DNA of 64,000 bases from positions 9,808,501-9,872,500 of the forward strand of contig NC_063156.1 in the NCBI RefSeq assembly GCF_020921035.1, given 5' to 3'. The position numbers were made by a program, and so were the translations under genes. The notes beneath the pieces were generated by a model, which made no database searches, was not told where the DNA came from, and worked only from the letters and a program-made list of their open reading frames with translations. Shown here one piece after another: positions 29,478-42,144 of this stretch. This DNA comes from Rhodamnia argentea. Taxonomy: Eukaryota > Streptophyta > Magnoliopsida > Myrtales > Myrtaceae. Position 1 is the first letter of the stretch. Each line of letters opens with the position of its first letter.

Positions 29478-32400
29478 GATGGAAGGTATGCTCTCGTTCT
29501 GCGCTCCGATGCTGAAGTAATTCGCCTTCACGAAACCCTAGATTCTCTCTCCTTTGACCCGATTCCCACTCTCGACTCCGCTCGGAAATCCCGTTGACTC
29601 CGTCTCTCTCGGCTCCAAGTCTCCTTCGCGACTTCGTCCCAAATTTTTTTTTTTTTTTTGGGTTGGGCTGTTACTGATTGATTCGGCTTTGGGGGACCAG
29701 CCATATTAGCTTAGAGGGGTTGATTCTGAATCGAACGCCGAATTTCTCTGGCAAGTTGCTTGCTTTGGCATTATGAAAGCGTTCTTGGGAGATTTATCTC
29801 GACATAAGACGCGGATGGTTCTTAGATATATTGTCTGCCGGGATCTAAGAACATCCGCAGCTTCTTTTTTCCATATCCGAGCTGCACGTTGTCACTCAGT
29901 TGCTTTTTAAGCGAGTTAATTGAAAGGATGAGTTCTCTCTCTCTCTCTCTCTGCGCTGCTGCCATGCCACAATCTAATCGAGAACTTTTTTGTCATTCCT
30001 TTTCTTAGATGCGTATGCCAAATGATCTCTTTTAATTAGTTCCCACTGAAGTATTTGCCTGCTGAACATACAACATAGTTGGTTCTGTGGGAAGGGTTTG
30101 CTTAAGTTAGATGGCATCTAGTCCGACATAATCCAATTCAATACATTTTGAGTGTTGTTTTTTGATGACTCAGTGCTGAGATATTCTCGGTGTTTTTTGG
30201 AGATGTCCTGAGCGTATCTATAATTACAAAAATCAAAATGCTCTTGTTCTGGTTTTAGTTCCCCTTTTCTTTTGTGTCCAAGATCATCTAGTATTTAGTT
30301 CGCCCCCCTTCTCAATGTGAGGCATACTGATTACTGAGTAGCCTAGCTAATCATTTCCCTTGGTTGTACGGGTCTTGGCTCTCTTAGTTAGTTTCCGTTT
30401 TAGCATCTTCACTGTTTAGTATCATTTGATGTAGTTCTTAGATGGACATCACTTGATAGTGAAGTGCCTAAGGCAGATCCTTTGGTTTCTGTTAAGTTAT
30501 GCACTTGACTTAAGTTATCACATGCTTTGGAAGTGATATAAATAAGTCTTATAACCAGCTTTCTTTGGTACATTGATGCAGTATCACTTCGATATAAATA
30601 TTGTCCAAATCAATCAGTGTCAAGTATGTAGTTCTATAAAGAAAAAAAAAAGTACCTAGTTCTATGACGACGACGACGACGACGATCATTTACATTATCA
30701 AGTCTTGTATGATGAATGCATTATAATCGGGCTGAGTGATTGGTGAAGTCTTTGAGGATGATTTGTGAAGTTGCATACATCAATCTGTTGAAGATTCAAA
30801 CTCTATGGCGACATGACAGCCGCAGAGATGCTTATCGTTTCAAAATGATTCATCCCACTAATCTAGTTAAGACCCAGATTACTGAAGGCCGTTTTAAGCA
30901 AAGTCATGCCTTCATTAATTGTGTAGCTTTACAACTTTGTATGTCTTGATTGATGAACGCAATTATATAGGAATTTGACCTCTACCTTGCGTGGAGAATG
31001 ACGACTCAAAGTCTTTGGAACTACCTATCATTGCAAGAGTTACACTGAGTCTATTTAAGATTGACCATGGACCTTGCCCATGGGACCTTTGTTAGTAGGA
31101 CACCCTTGATACATCTCATTCAAAACAACTCACCCCACATCAACTATGGCAACCCCCTTTAGTTATTATTCTCTTTCATGCGATTGCTTGATACGTATGT
31201 GGTAGAGGTAATTTGACTGATGAAGAACATCGAACTTGATCTCCAGGTGGATCCCCAGACCGGGAATCAGTGGGGTCTGAGACAAAAAGGTCCAGTGTAT
31301 CATCTGGTAGCAGGTCCAAGAATCGCAAAGAATTCCTTCGCAAATTCATGAACCATGAGCATTTAACTGGAAAACTTGAGGATTGGTTTATATCAATATC
31401 AGAGGGTGGAGCAACTAGAGAACCTGCTTTTGATGTTCCATTTGAGTTGGTGGAACTACAAAAGTTTGACTATGCATTAGAAGGGGTCTCATTTGAGCAG
31501 CTAATTCGAATGCCAAGTGCTGTTTATGCATCGGCCTCAGATGCCGTGGAAGCTACTGCTTATCTTGCAATTGAAGATTTTCTACATGCAAGTGTAAAGG
31601 GCTTGTGGGAGGCATTCTGGAGTCAGGATGAGCCATTGCCATTCGCAGTTGCTTGCCTGTATGGGCCAAACTTCAAATTTTACCAGGCTGAGAAAGCAAT
31701 TGCTAATGGAAAGATTGAGAGTCTTTGCGCAACTGGTCTGATGCTTAAGAACCCAAGACATCCACATGGAAAATGGGATCACATTCTTGAATTGGCTCTT
31801 CTGAGGCCTGATATTGGAGGTCTCCCTACGGATAGTGACCGACAGCCTTCGCTCTCTGTTTTAGGTGAAGCTCTTTTTTATGCTGTTCGTATGCTATTAT
31901 CAAGGAGCATAAGCAGATTAGCTTTAACTCAGGGTTTTAATTCGGCTTTTATACTCCTTGTTGACTCTCAGTACGGTCGGGTTGTAAAGGTCGATGGAGA
32001 TGTAAATAAAATGGAGTTTGATGTAAATAACGTTTATGAATGTGCCGCTGAGTGGATTAAAGCGCACTGTTGCATTTCAGTTTCTCCAGTTGATCGAATC
32101 TGGAACAAACTCGGAAATGCTAATTGGGGAGACATTGGTGCTTTACAGGTACTTTTTGCTACCTTCCACTGTATAATGCAATTTGCCGGGATGCCTAGGC
32201 ACTCGATTGAAGATTTAGCTGCTGATCATGGTGCTCGCCTACAAACAAGAAGAATGGAGAGGCAGTTAGGAGATGTGAGGGCAAATGGGAATGGTCTATT
32301 TAGATTTCAGCAGCGCAGTGTTTCCCCTGAAATTGTTGAAGTCCAGGAGGAATCTGCGAAAATAGAACCTGAAGAATTGATGAGGCTAGAAGTAGGATCT

Positions 32401-33336
32401 GTGCTATGGATGGAGGATTCGAACTGGCAAAAGGGCTATCAGATAGATGAAGTCTTGAATGATGGTGAGCTTCCATATTATGTTGCGTCCCCTGTTGAAG
32501 AATCGGGAAAATCTCTATTTCTTTATGTTGGCTCTCCTCCTTCTCAGTTGGAACCAGCTTGGGAAGATATGAATTTGTGGTATCAAGTCCAGAGGCAGAC
32601 TAAAGTACTCACTGTAATGAAACAGAAAGGTCTATCTAGCAAATACCTGCCTCAGATCAGTGCGTCGGGAAGAATTATTCACCCGGGTCAATGTCGGAGA
32701 CCAAGCCCTGGTGGAAACTGTGACCACCCTTGGTGTGGTACTCCAATTCTTGTCACCAGCCCAGTTGGCGAAACGGTTGCTAACATGGTAACTGAAGGCC
32801 GATTCGGTTTGGATGAAGCAATCCGCTGTTGTCATGATTGTTTATCTGCACTCTCAGCCGCATCTTTTGTTGGCATTCGTCATGGAGACATTCGGCCGGA
32901 GAATGTAATCTATGTTAGATCTGGCATGAGGTATCCTTATTTTGCCCTCATTGGCTGGGGACATGCTATTCTCGAAGATAGGGACCGTCCAGCGATGAAT
33001 CTTCACTTTTCGTCTACTTATGCACTACAGGAAGGAAAGCTTTGTTCTGCCTCAGATGCAGAGAGTTTGGTTTACTTGCTTTACTTCTTCTGTGGTGGGG
33101 TTTTGCCCGATCTTGATTCGGTGGAGGGGGCTCTTCAATGGAGAGAGACCTCTTGGTCAAGGAGGTTGATTCAGCAGAAGCTTGGCGATGTTTCCACTGT
33201 TCTAAAAGCTTTTGCGGATTATGTTGACAGTCTCTGTGGGACACCCTATCCCATGGATTATGATATATGGCTCAGAAGGTTGAGGAGAAACATCCGTGAG
33301 GAAGATCACGGGAAGGAAATTGACACGTCTGGTTGA
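29478..33336 (+). CDS. Protein-kinase-fold protein with degenerate motifs (probable pseudokinase)
   Basis: Coding exons are 29478-29484 (ATG GAA G) and 31247-33336; the junction G|GT is in phase and gives 698 residues. The N-terminus is basic and Ser-rich (MEGGSPDRESVGSETKRSS), then comes a long alpha-rich region without a familiar domain. The C-terminal part resembles a kinase C-lobe: HGDIRPENVIY at 548-558 corresponds to the catalytic loop, with HRD changed to HGD and Lys replaced by Arg. The DFG position is GWG at 572-574. A classic glycine loop and VAIK lysine are not visible. Plants have a small conserved family of this kind annotated only as protein kinase superfamily; I do not know a function. 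From the motifs it is probably catalytically dead and may act as a scaffold. The 1.76-kb intron separates two coding codons plus one base from the rest. Confidence 0.85.
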
Positions 33337-34702
33337 GACATTTCAAATTGGCTGGTGGCAGAAGGTAAAAAAACTTGGAACTTTCCATTGGTCATTGTCA
33401 CATCTTGACTGATTGGGGGTAGATGTATCTGAGACCGAAACCAACTATATAAATTCAATGGATTTTCTGGACTGGAACCTGTCTTGGAACAGCAGGTTGT
33501 CACAGTAACCGGTTGATGGTGTCCCGTCGTGCGGTCAGATTCTCGTTTGAGAGCATTCCCTTATTGTCTGGGCATCGTCAATGGCTCTTGCATGGCACAG
33601 GTGAGTCACGCTCTCAGGACTCTCAACAGCTCTTTGAACCTGTTTCTGAGCTCAAATGTTTTCGAGTTCGGTGGAGAACATGCTCCAGCAGCTGCAGCAT
33701 CCTGTTGGGTCCTCACTGGTTTCCCACACCAGCGATGTGCTTCTCCTGGATGTCAGTTGTATTTTTGTTGTTATTGTTTCTTTGTATAGATGTGGCCATT
33801 TCCATGGTGTTCAAAGTTGTGAAATTGATGGGTCGGGGGGGTATCATTGTATCAAAGAGCACTAAGTGTATAGGGATCAGTTTTTGCCTTCTCTCCTTTT
33901 AGTTTCCCCTTTTTACTTTTGTACATCACAATTAGTTTTTGGTGTTTGGGGGATAGTCTGAGTTCCTTTGGATCCATAGCGTTTATCCTGTTCAGTTGAT
34001 CCTCTACTGGTGTTTTCTTTTCCCCGGGACACTAATTTCACGGACTTCCACTTTTCCGCATTCGAGATGTCGAGTTTGCTTTCGGTGTTATGATTTGCGC
34101 TGTCTGCAAGTAGCTTATGTAACGGTTTCATCACATGATATGAACACAGCGTTGTCGATCGCTCACAGTTTCGCATGTATTATAATGACATGATACGGGT
34201 TATCGTTGTCTTTTCGCCACTTGTATGTACGAGGCTTGCCTTAAAAGTCCTGGTACCACTCTTTGCCAAATTGTTTTTCGGATCATTGCCTTATATGTAA
34301 ATTAAATTATTGTTAATCATTCCATGAACTGGTAAAGCAATTTGAAAATTTTAGCATTATTATTATTGTTGTTGCTTACAATTATAATTGCCGTTTAATC
34401 ATTCTCATTGGTGTTAGGTTCAGACATGGCGAATAACTTTATTACGAGCACTTCTTAATCTCATCATGCGCGAAGATGTCTATTTTCTGAACATGTAGTA
34501 TAAGATCAACAGTGTTTATGAAACAAAAAAGTACTTGTTAATATTAGGGTGTGGTTCATACTTTTCATCGATATAAAAGTACGGGATTCCCGCTTATATT
34601 CATTACGGTTATATAGTTTTCTCATTTCAATTATCTAAGTACCTTTTTACGTGATCCGTTAAGAGTAAAAATTTAGCTCCGAATACAGGATTGTTTAAGT
34701 GA
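33337..34702. other. 3' UTR and downstream spacer
   Basis: The first several hundred bases probably form the 3' UTR of the kinase-like gene. A small plus-strand open frame (33513-33902) and overlapping ones have no domain. Beyond about 34,200 the sequence is AT-rich with no feature I can name. Confidence 0.45.
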
Positions 34703-34963
34703 GATACAAAATTATCTGTTTTTGAATCAGAAATTAAAGTATTAGATCTTTTAGCCCCTTGGGCGTAGTGCCACATAATATTTTTTCAAAAAAAGAACAA
34801 CCTATTTCTCTGTTTTTTTTTAATCTAATAAGAGAGTAATATTACACTTTTAATCCCCGAATATCAATGAACCCGATTATTGCAATTGCTTAGAATACTT
34901 TTTTTTTGGCCATGGGAAGGTTATAATTTTGAAGACGCAATTCTCATTAGTGAGCTTCTGGTA
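34703..34963 (+). pseudogene. Plastid-like fragments: atpB piece then rpoB piece
   Basis: 34703-34759 translates as DTKLSVFESEIKVLDLLAP, closely resembling the segment of the plastid ATP synthase beta subunit just before its P-loop. 34910-34963 translates as PWEGYNFEDAILISELLV, resembling a conserved segment of the plastid RNA polymerase beta subunit. Both frames break immediately outside these stretches. The two genes are not adjacent in plastid genomes, so this looks like a mosaic of nuclear-integrated plastid DNA. Identification is from memory of the protein families and has not been aligned. Confidence 0.65.
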
Positions 34964-36938
34964 TTAAGTAGATTAGGACAAGGGAGAAAGAGCTTGACAT
35001 TTCCATTTTTTTTTTTTTTTACTGTTGGCTTTTTTTTCAAAAAACAATTTAGACTGCTCCCATTTCGCTCACCGCTACTATATGAACTAGTTGATTTGGT
35101 TGAGTTAGTGGATGAGCCAGACGTTGGTAAGGGACATTGCCTTCCGCCACCGCCAATAGTGGACTATTAAAGAAGTTTTAGGTGGTTTGATGAAAAATAC
35201 AATAAAAAAAAGGAAACTCAAAATGGATGTATCTTTTTCATATCGATTCTTCACCATCTAATTATTAGAATCAGGAGCCAATAGCACTTTGTCTACTCGG
35301 ACCAAGGCCTCTAGGCTCCCGACCGAATCCCATCTTTCTCGGTTGCATGCGGATATTGTTCTATAGATATAAATTATTATAATACGTATTGTAATATGGA
35401 ATAGGAAGTCAGTATAAATATAAAAAAAAGAACTTTCTTAAGTTTTGCAAAATGATATGATCTATAAAACAATCGATACAGTCTAATTGCTCGCCTCAGT
35501 TAGTAGTACCACTAGAGTTGAAAAATTACCAACAACTTAGAGAAAGGACCAAGGGGCAACCAACATAGTCCACCAATGGCAGAGCCACGTAAAAGAGATA
35601 GTATTTTGGGTTCTTTCAACCTCATTTTGGCAGAGATTGGCGTCAATACGTAAATTAATTATGATATAAAACTTCCCATTGGTACGTGTTATATTTTTTA
35701 GCCCATGTCTCTTAGGTTTACCTAGGCTTGAATTATGGTACATCACAACACGGATCATACGAACAAAATCGAGAACATTCAGATTTCCTGTTCTGTAATG
35801 AAGCGCCAGATGAACTCCATAGCAACAATAGCTACTTCCACAGCTTTTTAGTTGATGAGACGGAATTAACCCCATAAAGCTAAGATTTTTGGCCTAATTC
35901 CCCCAAAAACATGAATCTTAGGTTTGATCACGATTCTACTTCAAATTTTTTTTCATTGGCTGGAAAAACACCACAAACTTTAGGTCTAGTCCAAATCTAC
36001 CTCAAACTTTTCTTTGTCTAAAAAAAATCCTGACTTTATGTCAAGTCTCAAATCTACCCCGAACTTTTTTTTTTTTTGTGGTTAAAGAAAAATTATCAAT
36101 TTTATTCTAATTCAAAATCTGCCCCCATGGGAGAGATTTGAGAGCAAATTGAAAGTCGTTAATTTTTTTTCGAACAAAACATAATTCATGGTAAATTAGG
36201 GATTGGACCTAAAGTTTTGGGTCTATTTTTGACGACCAAAAAAAAAAAAAAGTTCGTGACAGAATTGATACTAGAAGTAATGTTGGAGATTTTTATTAGG
36301 GAATTTTGCCCTTAAAAGATTGGTAGTGGTGGACCACTCAACTTTCCTCACATTGTCCATTGAGAAATGGGGAAAGGGAGAAACCCTCTCCCTATTTTTC
36401 GAAGTCGACTCCATTTTTCGCCCTTATTGCAAATAATCGAATCGATTTTTGGAGCTTAAGTCGGATGATCCCGCCTCTATTAATCTTCGCGCTCTAATCT
36501 TACAGTTCCTTATCGGGGATAATTTTGTCCGATCGTCTTAAAGGGCTGTGGATTTAGCTTTCTCTTAATAGTAAATTAAGGCCAAAAGAAGAAAAGATCA
36601 TGCCGGGCCACTCCGAGGGGAAAAAGAACTTGAGTGACTGAGAGTCAACGGATGTATCCATTTTTGAACCACTTCTTTTGTTCAACCAGCCCAAAATCAT
36701 AGACCTTGGCCTTCACTTAAGTCCAAAACATTTGCCGAGGCAAAGGCTTTGCGGCTCCGAAGGACTATATGTCTCTTGAGAGAAGCGGGCCAATACCCCC
36801 AAAAAAAAAAAAATCCAATTTTACCATTTGTGACAGTTATATCCAAATTTTTTTTTGGTCTCGTAAAAAACCTCCAACTTTTATATTTGTCCCAATTCTA
36901 TCCCAAACTTTTTTTTTGGGTCCTAAATCTACCGATCT
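34964..36938. other. Spacer after the plastid-like pieces, AT-rich repeats
   Basis: The minus-strand frame 35537-35875 is open for 112 codons but shows no domain; given the neighbouring plastid-like pieces it might be more organellar DNA, which I cannot confirm. From 35890 to 36240 there are degenerate reiterations of 'caaacttt..tctacc' with poly-T, resembling the terminal parts of the MITE families seen elsewhere in this window. Confidence 0.4.
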
Positions 36939-37665
36939 AGTACCAAAAAATCCATCAACTTTATCATATGTCCCAATTATATCCAAAATTGAACCCATTA
37001 GATCAATTTTGGTTAGAAATCGCTAGCGTAAACGCTTGCCATCCTACTTGGCGTGACCGGCATTGAGTTTTACATTTTTCAATAAAAATTTTGATGAATC
37101 TTTATGTTATTTTTATCTTCTTCTTTTTTTTTTTGTAATTTTGAACTCTTTATTTTGTTTTTTGAGGCTAAGGGCAGCAAGTGTCATCAATCGACCCTCA
37201 TTGGCATTGGACAAGCGCGTAGCGACTTTTGCTTACTTTGGGTGAGGGCAGCAACGCCCTCCCTCGATGCCCTCGTTGTGGTCGGCAAGGGCCATGATGC
37301 CTTTGCCAGATTTGGGCCAGGGAAGGGCGTTTCGGCCCTCACCAAAGTTGGCCTTGTTGTTGGCAAGAGTTGGCCAGGGACCCTTGCTGGTTCTTAGCAA
37401 AAAAAAAGAAAAAATGAAGAGAAGAAAAAAAAAAGAAAAAAAATCACAAAATCACAAAAAATCGAAATATGTTTAAAAAATGTCAACTTCAGCATTGGCC
37501 GTGCCACGTAAAATGGACGGCGTTTACACCAGAAATTTTAGGCCAAACTTGGCCAGATAGGCTTAATTGGCAACATTTGAAAATATTTAGAACTAAATTG
37601 AGATAATAAAGATGTTTAGAATTGAATTAGTGCAAGTGCAATAGATTTAGGATTTTTCTAGCACT
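36939..37665. mobile_element. Foldback (long-TIR) element with GC-rich core
   Basis: The left part (agtaccaaaaaatcc..., gcgtaaacgcttgccatcc, ggcgtgaccggcattgag) and the right part (aatgctgaagttgac when complemented, ggtgtaaacgccgtcc complemented, tgctagaaaaatcc complemented) are inverted relatives over roughly 150-300 bp each side. The core 37170-37400 is GC-rich, with 'gcaagggcc'-type sequence. No coding capacity is visible. Exact ends and target duplication are unresolved. Confidence 0.65.
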
Positions 37666-38493
37666 TTCCCTTAAATTGACTACACGTTATACGTGGGAAT
37701 ATCCTACAACCGATCTCACACGTTTTGATCCCTTAAGTAGGTTTGACACTCAACGTTATGGATTAGATTGAATTTGGCTCGATTTGACTCGATCACAAGC
37801 AATGTACGAAGAAACACAAGTTCGATATTAATCTCCTACATTATGAGGGTATTAACACCTGTTTTTAACCCGTAAATTTATTGAAAGTAATGAAAACTCA
37901 ATTAAGTTTGTGAGCCTGTTGAGCTGAGACTAATTTGATGAGTTCAAGCTTTGATTCGACAAGATACTCGAATAGCTCGAGCTCGAGGCCAACTCAAAAC
38001 TAGACGAGTCGATCTCGAGTAATCACTGAGCTGAGTTCCGAGTAACTCGTGAAATGCCAAAAATTGAAGATCTCTAATACGTTTTGAATTTAAGAGCTTG
38101 AGTTTGGCCAAAAAAAAAGTCGTTCCCTTTTCATTAGAAATGAAGTTCTCTTACATTATTATATGGGCTGCCTATGTTCACTAGATCATGCCCAATGTAG
38201 CGACGTGGTCACTGTTGATCCAATCTCGATCAATAATAAGGTGCATTAAGAAGATATTCAACTTACATGTATACATCGCTACCCGATCGTGGTTGACTCG
38301 ATGATCTCGTGATTTTTTTCGTCTTTCGCGATTTCACAGGGTCGAGTTTTCTCGCAAATGATCTCGTGACTTATCCTCGCCGATGCGAGTTGATACAAGA
38401 ATTTGGCAATGCTGACCTAATTTTCTGAGCTGGTTTTAGGTAAAGAAGAAGCGGCCATGCGAGTTGATTCAAGAATTGCCCCATCCTGAAATC
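37666..38493. other. Spacer and promoter region of the phylloplanin-like gene
   Basis: No gene is visible. Close to the gene, an imperfect direct repeat of about 24 bp (atgcgagttgatacaagaat at 38383, and atgcgagttgattcaagaat at 38457) precedes the TATA box. Confidence 0.5.
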
Positions 38494-38501
38494 TATATAA
38501 A
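38494..38501 (+). promoter_or_regulatory. TATA box of the phylloplanin-like gene
   Basis: The sequence tatataaa lies 76 bp before the ATG at 38577, a normal TATA-to-start-codon distance for a short-leader plant gene. Confidence 0.75.
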
Positions 38502-38576
38502 GGGACTTCGCCCCACAGCTTTTGGTACCCAAAACGCAGAACAGAATCAAAAGCAGAAGCGCGACCATATATAGCC

Positions 38577-39008
38577 ATGGCTTCTTACCGTAACCTCGTC
38601 CTAATTGCTCTCTTCTTCCTCGTCGCCACCCCTCCACGCGCTCATGGAGTCATCATCGGCGGCAATATCGTCCAAGTCAACGTCGCCGGCCTCGTGATCT
38701 GTGCCGTCCCAGGGACGCCGACGATCTCGGGCAGCCATCCCCTCCCCGGAGTGAAGGTGAACGTCACGTGCAACGGCGGCACGGTCATCCTCGGCCAGGC
38801 CGTCACCAACACGGCTGGATTCCTGAACGCCACGTTCGATGTCGTGGATGGCCTCCTTTTCGATAGCTCGACGTGCGTGGCGACGGTCAATCTCTTGGGC
38901 GTCGTGAGCTGCAGCGTCTTTCCTCCGACCGGCATCCTTCGCCTGACCCTCGTCCTCGTGAGCGTCGTGGATGGAATAGTCCAGTTCGTCACGGGGTTGA
39001 TCCTCTGA
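38577..39008 (+). CDS. Phylloplanin-like secreted protein (Ole e 1-like fold)
   Basis: A single exon encodes 143 residues. Residues 1-24 (MASYRNLVLIALFFLVATPP onward to AHG) form a clear signal peptide. The mature part is hydrophobic and beta-rich, with four cysteines in VICAV, VTCNG, STCVAT and VSCSV and a segment VNVTCNGG. This spacing and the start 'VNVAGLVICAVPGTP' resemble the phylloplanin/pollen Ole e 1 family. Known: tobacco phylloplanin is secreted from trichomes onto leaf surfaces and inhibits oomycete spore germination; relatives are extracellular. That this copy is antimicrobial is inference. A TATA box stands 76 bp upstream and an AATAAA at 39167. It is flanked by repeats on both sides and has no paralogue in the window. 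Confidence 0.85.
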   Translation: MASYRNLVLIALFFLVATPPRAHGVIIGGNIVQVNVAGLVICAVPGTPTISGSHPLPGVKVNVTCNGGTVILGQAVTNTAGFLNATFDVVDGLLFDSSTCVATVNLLGVVSCSVFPPTGILRLTLVLVSVVDGIVQFVTGLIL

Positions 39009-39166
39009 TGAACTTGAACTCGCGACGTGTTACGTGCATGCATGCCATGAATTAGGTTTGCATGAGCTGAAGCTTTGCCAGTAAAAGGCAGCAAAGTCCT
39101 GCCTTCACTTTAAAATAACCGATACCTTGACGTATCTCTTTATTGTTTAAATAAGGCAAGAAGATG

Positions 39167-39172
39167 AATAAA
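39167..39172 (+). terminator. Candidate polyadenylation signal
   Basis: AATAAA occurs about 160 bp after the phylloplanin-like stop codon and just before a (CT)n run. It is a consensus match only. Confidence 0.45.
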
Positions 39173-39186
39173 GGTTCAGACGCATC

Positions 39187-39190
<4 letters not shown>

Positions 39191-39228
<38 letters not shown>
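39191..39228. repeat. (CT)n microsatellite
   Basis: About 19 uninterrupted TC repeats lie directly downstream of the phylloplanin-like gene. Confidence 0.95.
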
Positions 39229-39231
<3 letters not shown>

Positions 39232-40191
39232 CAAATATTTGAATGTTGTCTTAAATTTACATGAAATGTTACAAAATATCGGGAATTCCCTCCCCACGAA
39301 TAAGAGTGAATGATATGCAGAATCGCACAACATGGATAGATGTAAACATATCGAGTAAAGTGTAGCAATAAAACCCGACATAGAAGATTTACGCGTGGTT
39401 TGTCATCTTTCTTACAGGATATTATTAACCGCCCCATAATATAATCGCTCCACGACACTCTCAAATGTATCTTGAACCCCAATCGGAATAACGTCACAAG
39501 AATATAAAATCAAAGAGAATTTAAATGTGAACCCTCACAGGTTCTCTCCGACGACTCTCCAAAACTTTTTCTCCAGTTAAAGGACCTTGACGTGACAAGC
39601 AAAATAGGTTAGAACCCAGTCCTTAAAAACTCTATCTCGTGCCGGTCCGGACGTCCACCGGAATTGTGCCGGGCGCCTGAATTATCTCCAAATTTCGAGG
39701 CTAGCAAGTCGGAAATTTTAAACAAGAAGTGGTTGGACGTCCGAATCTGGTGGCATCCAAATTTCAGCACAAGTCCGACGTCCGGCCAACCTCAGCTGGC
39801 CCGAGCGAGCATCCGGACTTGTCGTTGGATCCACAGTAGCTTGGAGAAATTTTGCTGATCTTTTCGATTTCAAGATGTCGGGCTCCGTCTTTGCGCTTAC
39901 CTGAACCTATTTCCCGTGCTCCGGATGTCCTTCGACTTCGACTTCGATCTTGATTCTATTTCAAATTGAATTGGGTTGTTCTCGACTCCTGATCCTAGTT
40001 CAAGCTTATCCATCGTCATCTTTTTTTTGCCTCCCGAGCTCCTCACTTGTTGCCGGTATTGACCACGTCTGAAAAAGTCCTGGAATTTAGCCAATGAGCT
40101 GTTAAGAGAACGTAACAGAAGTTCGATGATCGCCAAGACCCAAGAGGGAGCCCAAATCCAAGCCTCTCAACGTAACTAGCTGGCGTGAATG
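39229..40191. other. Spacer, no supported gene
   Basis: Short open frames occur on both strands, with no domain. From about 40,100 the sequence is probably the left flank or left arm of the foldback element interrupted by the solo LTR at 40197. Confidence 0.4.
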
Positions 40192-42144
40192 CCGGCTGTC
40201 ACGCCCCGATCCCCGAGCCCGCAACAACCCTATCAAATCGTCTTGGATAAAAAAGGATGGCGTCCCAAGCACGTCATAGGCCCATTATTTTTATCTTATT
40301 ATTAAACACATGTGGAATGTGCAATTCCTAAAAAATTATAAAATCTACAGGGATAGAAAAGCAGGACGTCAAACAAATAGTCACATCAATCAACATCAGC
40401 AATGATCGTTTTTATTTATTTATTGTTAACCCCGGGACGTACGTATATACAAGCCCTATCTCAGGGCCACTTTCTACAACCCTCAAAAATACTAGATTAG
40501 GGTTAGGGATTAACACTACTCCGTGCTATTCAAAAAGAAGTTTCACGCCTACTTCTGGCTTTCCACAGTTAAGGGCCCGAAAAATGGTTAACAACAAAAG
40601 GTGAGATATAAATATCGGTGAGTCAACGCTTAAGTCCGAGCCGCCTAAGTCCGAATAGGACATTGACTCGCTCAAGGTAACCTATACATACAAGACAATG
40701 TTGATGGCAAATCAATAGTGTGCGATTCTCGCAACGCTTTATCTATCATAGGGTCAAATCCTAAACCAACAGTCAACCATCAAACACATGTAAGCTTACT
40801 CCGCCTTGGTCCACACGTTTAACAGTTCACATATAACGTACAATCAATTGCATACAATCAAGGCACACAACCAAAACACTCATCACAATTTGTATGCATA
40901 ATAAACCACACGTGTTTCAATTATTAGTGACCGTTCCCGGTCTTAGCAAAATCATGCTCTCTTAGCGGGACCAAGCATCGTTCCAAATATCCTCGGTATG
41001 GACTAACAGTCAAGCATTTCTGTAGAGAGCGTCGGTTCGTTACAAGTTGGGATCGGCATATGATAAATCGTGTGATTTCAAGTACCCTCTACACGTGGTC
41101 ATATAGTTACAGTTTATCGACCAGACTTTGCATCTATAAACAAGGTGATCAATCATCAAATTCACATCGGTTGTGGCACTCAACAGTCATCGGACAATCA
41201 CCCAATAATAATTAATTAAAATTATCTTAATTAATCAATCTAGCTTTAATTAATTATTCCGTCTCGGTTAATTAATCCAGGCTCCGATTAATTGTTACCA
41301 TAATCTTTAACTGACCCAACTTCAGGCAAATAATCCGATCACAATTTAAATAAATATATCCATCGCCAATTAATTATTTAACTCGAAAATTAATAATAAT
41401 TATTTTAATCCTTAAACGTAGTTAAGGCCCTAATTAGAGTTTAGGGGTTAACTCACAAACTCCGGCAGTCGATATCGGGTCGAGCACGACGACGATGACG
41501 ACAAATGAGGTTCGTGAAATGGTGGTGACACGAGTTCGGTTTCTGTCTTGGCGGTAACTTGAGCCTGTGGTGGGGAGGTGTGGCTGCTGGCGGTTCATTG
41601 GCAAGGTGGCAGTGGCGGCGGCTAAGTTGGGGGTGTTTGGGCGGAGGGCTGGTCGGAGAGAGTAGGGTCACAAGGCCGGCAGTTGCTGGCTGGGGTTGGC
41701 AGGGGCTCGAGTGGTGGCTGGAGGCTCGGGATGGGTGAGGCGACGAAGCAAACGGGTCACGGCTGGACAACCTGCGGCTCAGGATGGCCTCGAGTGCAGC
41801 TCGGCCGGCGAGCTTGACGAGTAGTCGAGACGATCGACGGCTACCGAGGGTGGTGTCGGGCAGCGAGCAGAGTTGGAGATGGAGGTTGGGCGACCATGGG
41901 TCTCGGATTTGGATCGCGGGGTGGGTGGTTCCAGCGCCGAGGTAGTGGGCAAGAACGATGGTTTGGGGGGCAGTCGGGTGGCGACGTGGCTGAGGGTGGG
42001 ACGATGTGGCGGAAGGCGAGGGCGAGCGGCTGGGTGGCAGTACCGTCGATGATGGTCGGGTGGTGCAGTGGCGTCGGGTGAGTCTGGCCAGCCAAGAAAG
42101 AAAATGAAGAAGAAGACTGACGGAAGAAGGAGCACAGTGGAGGG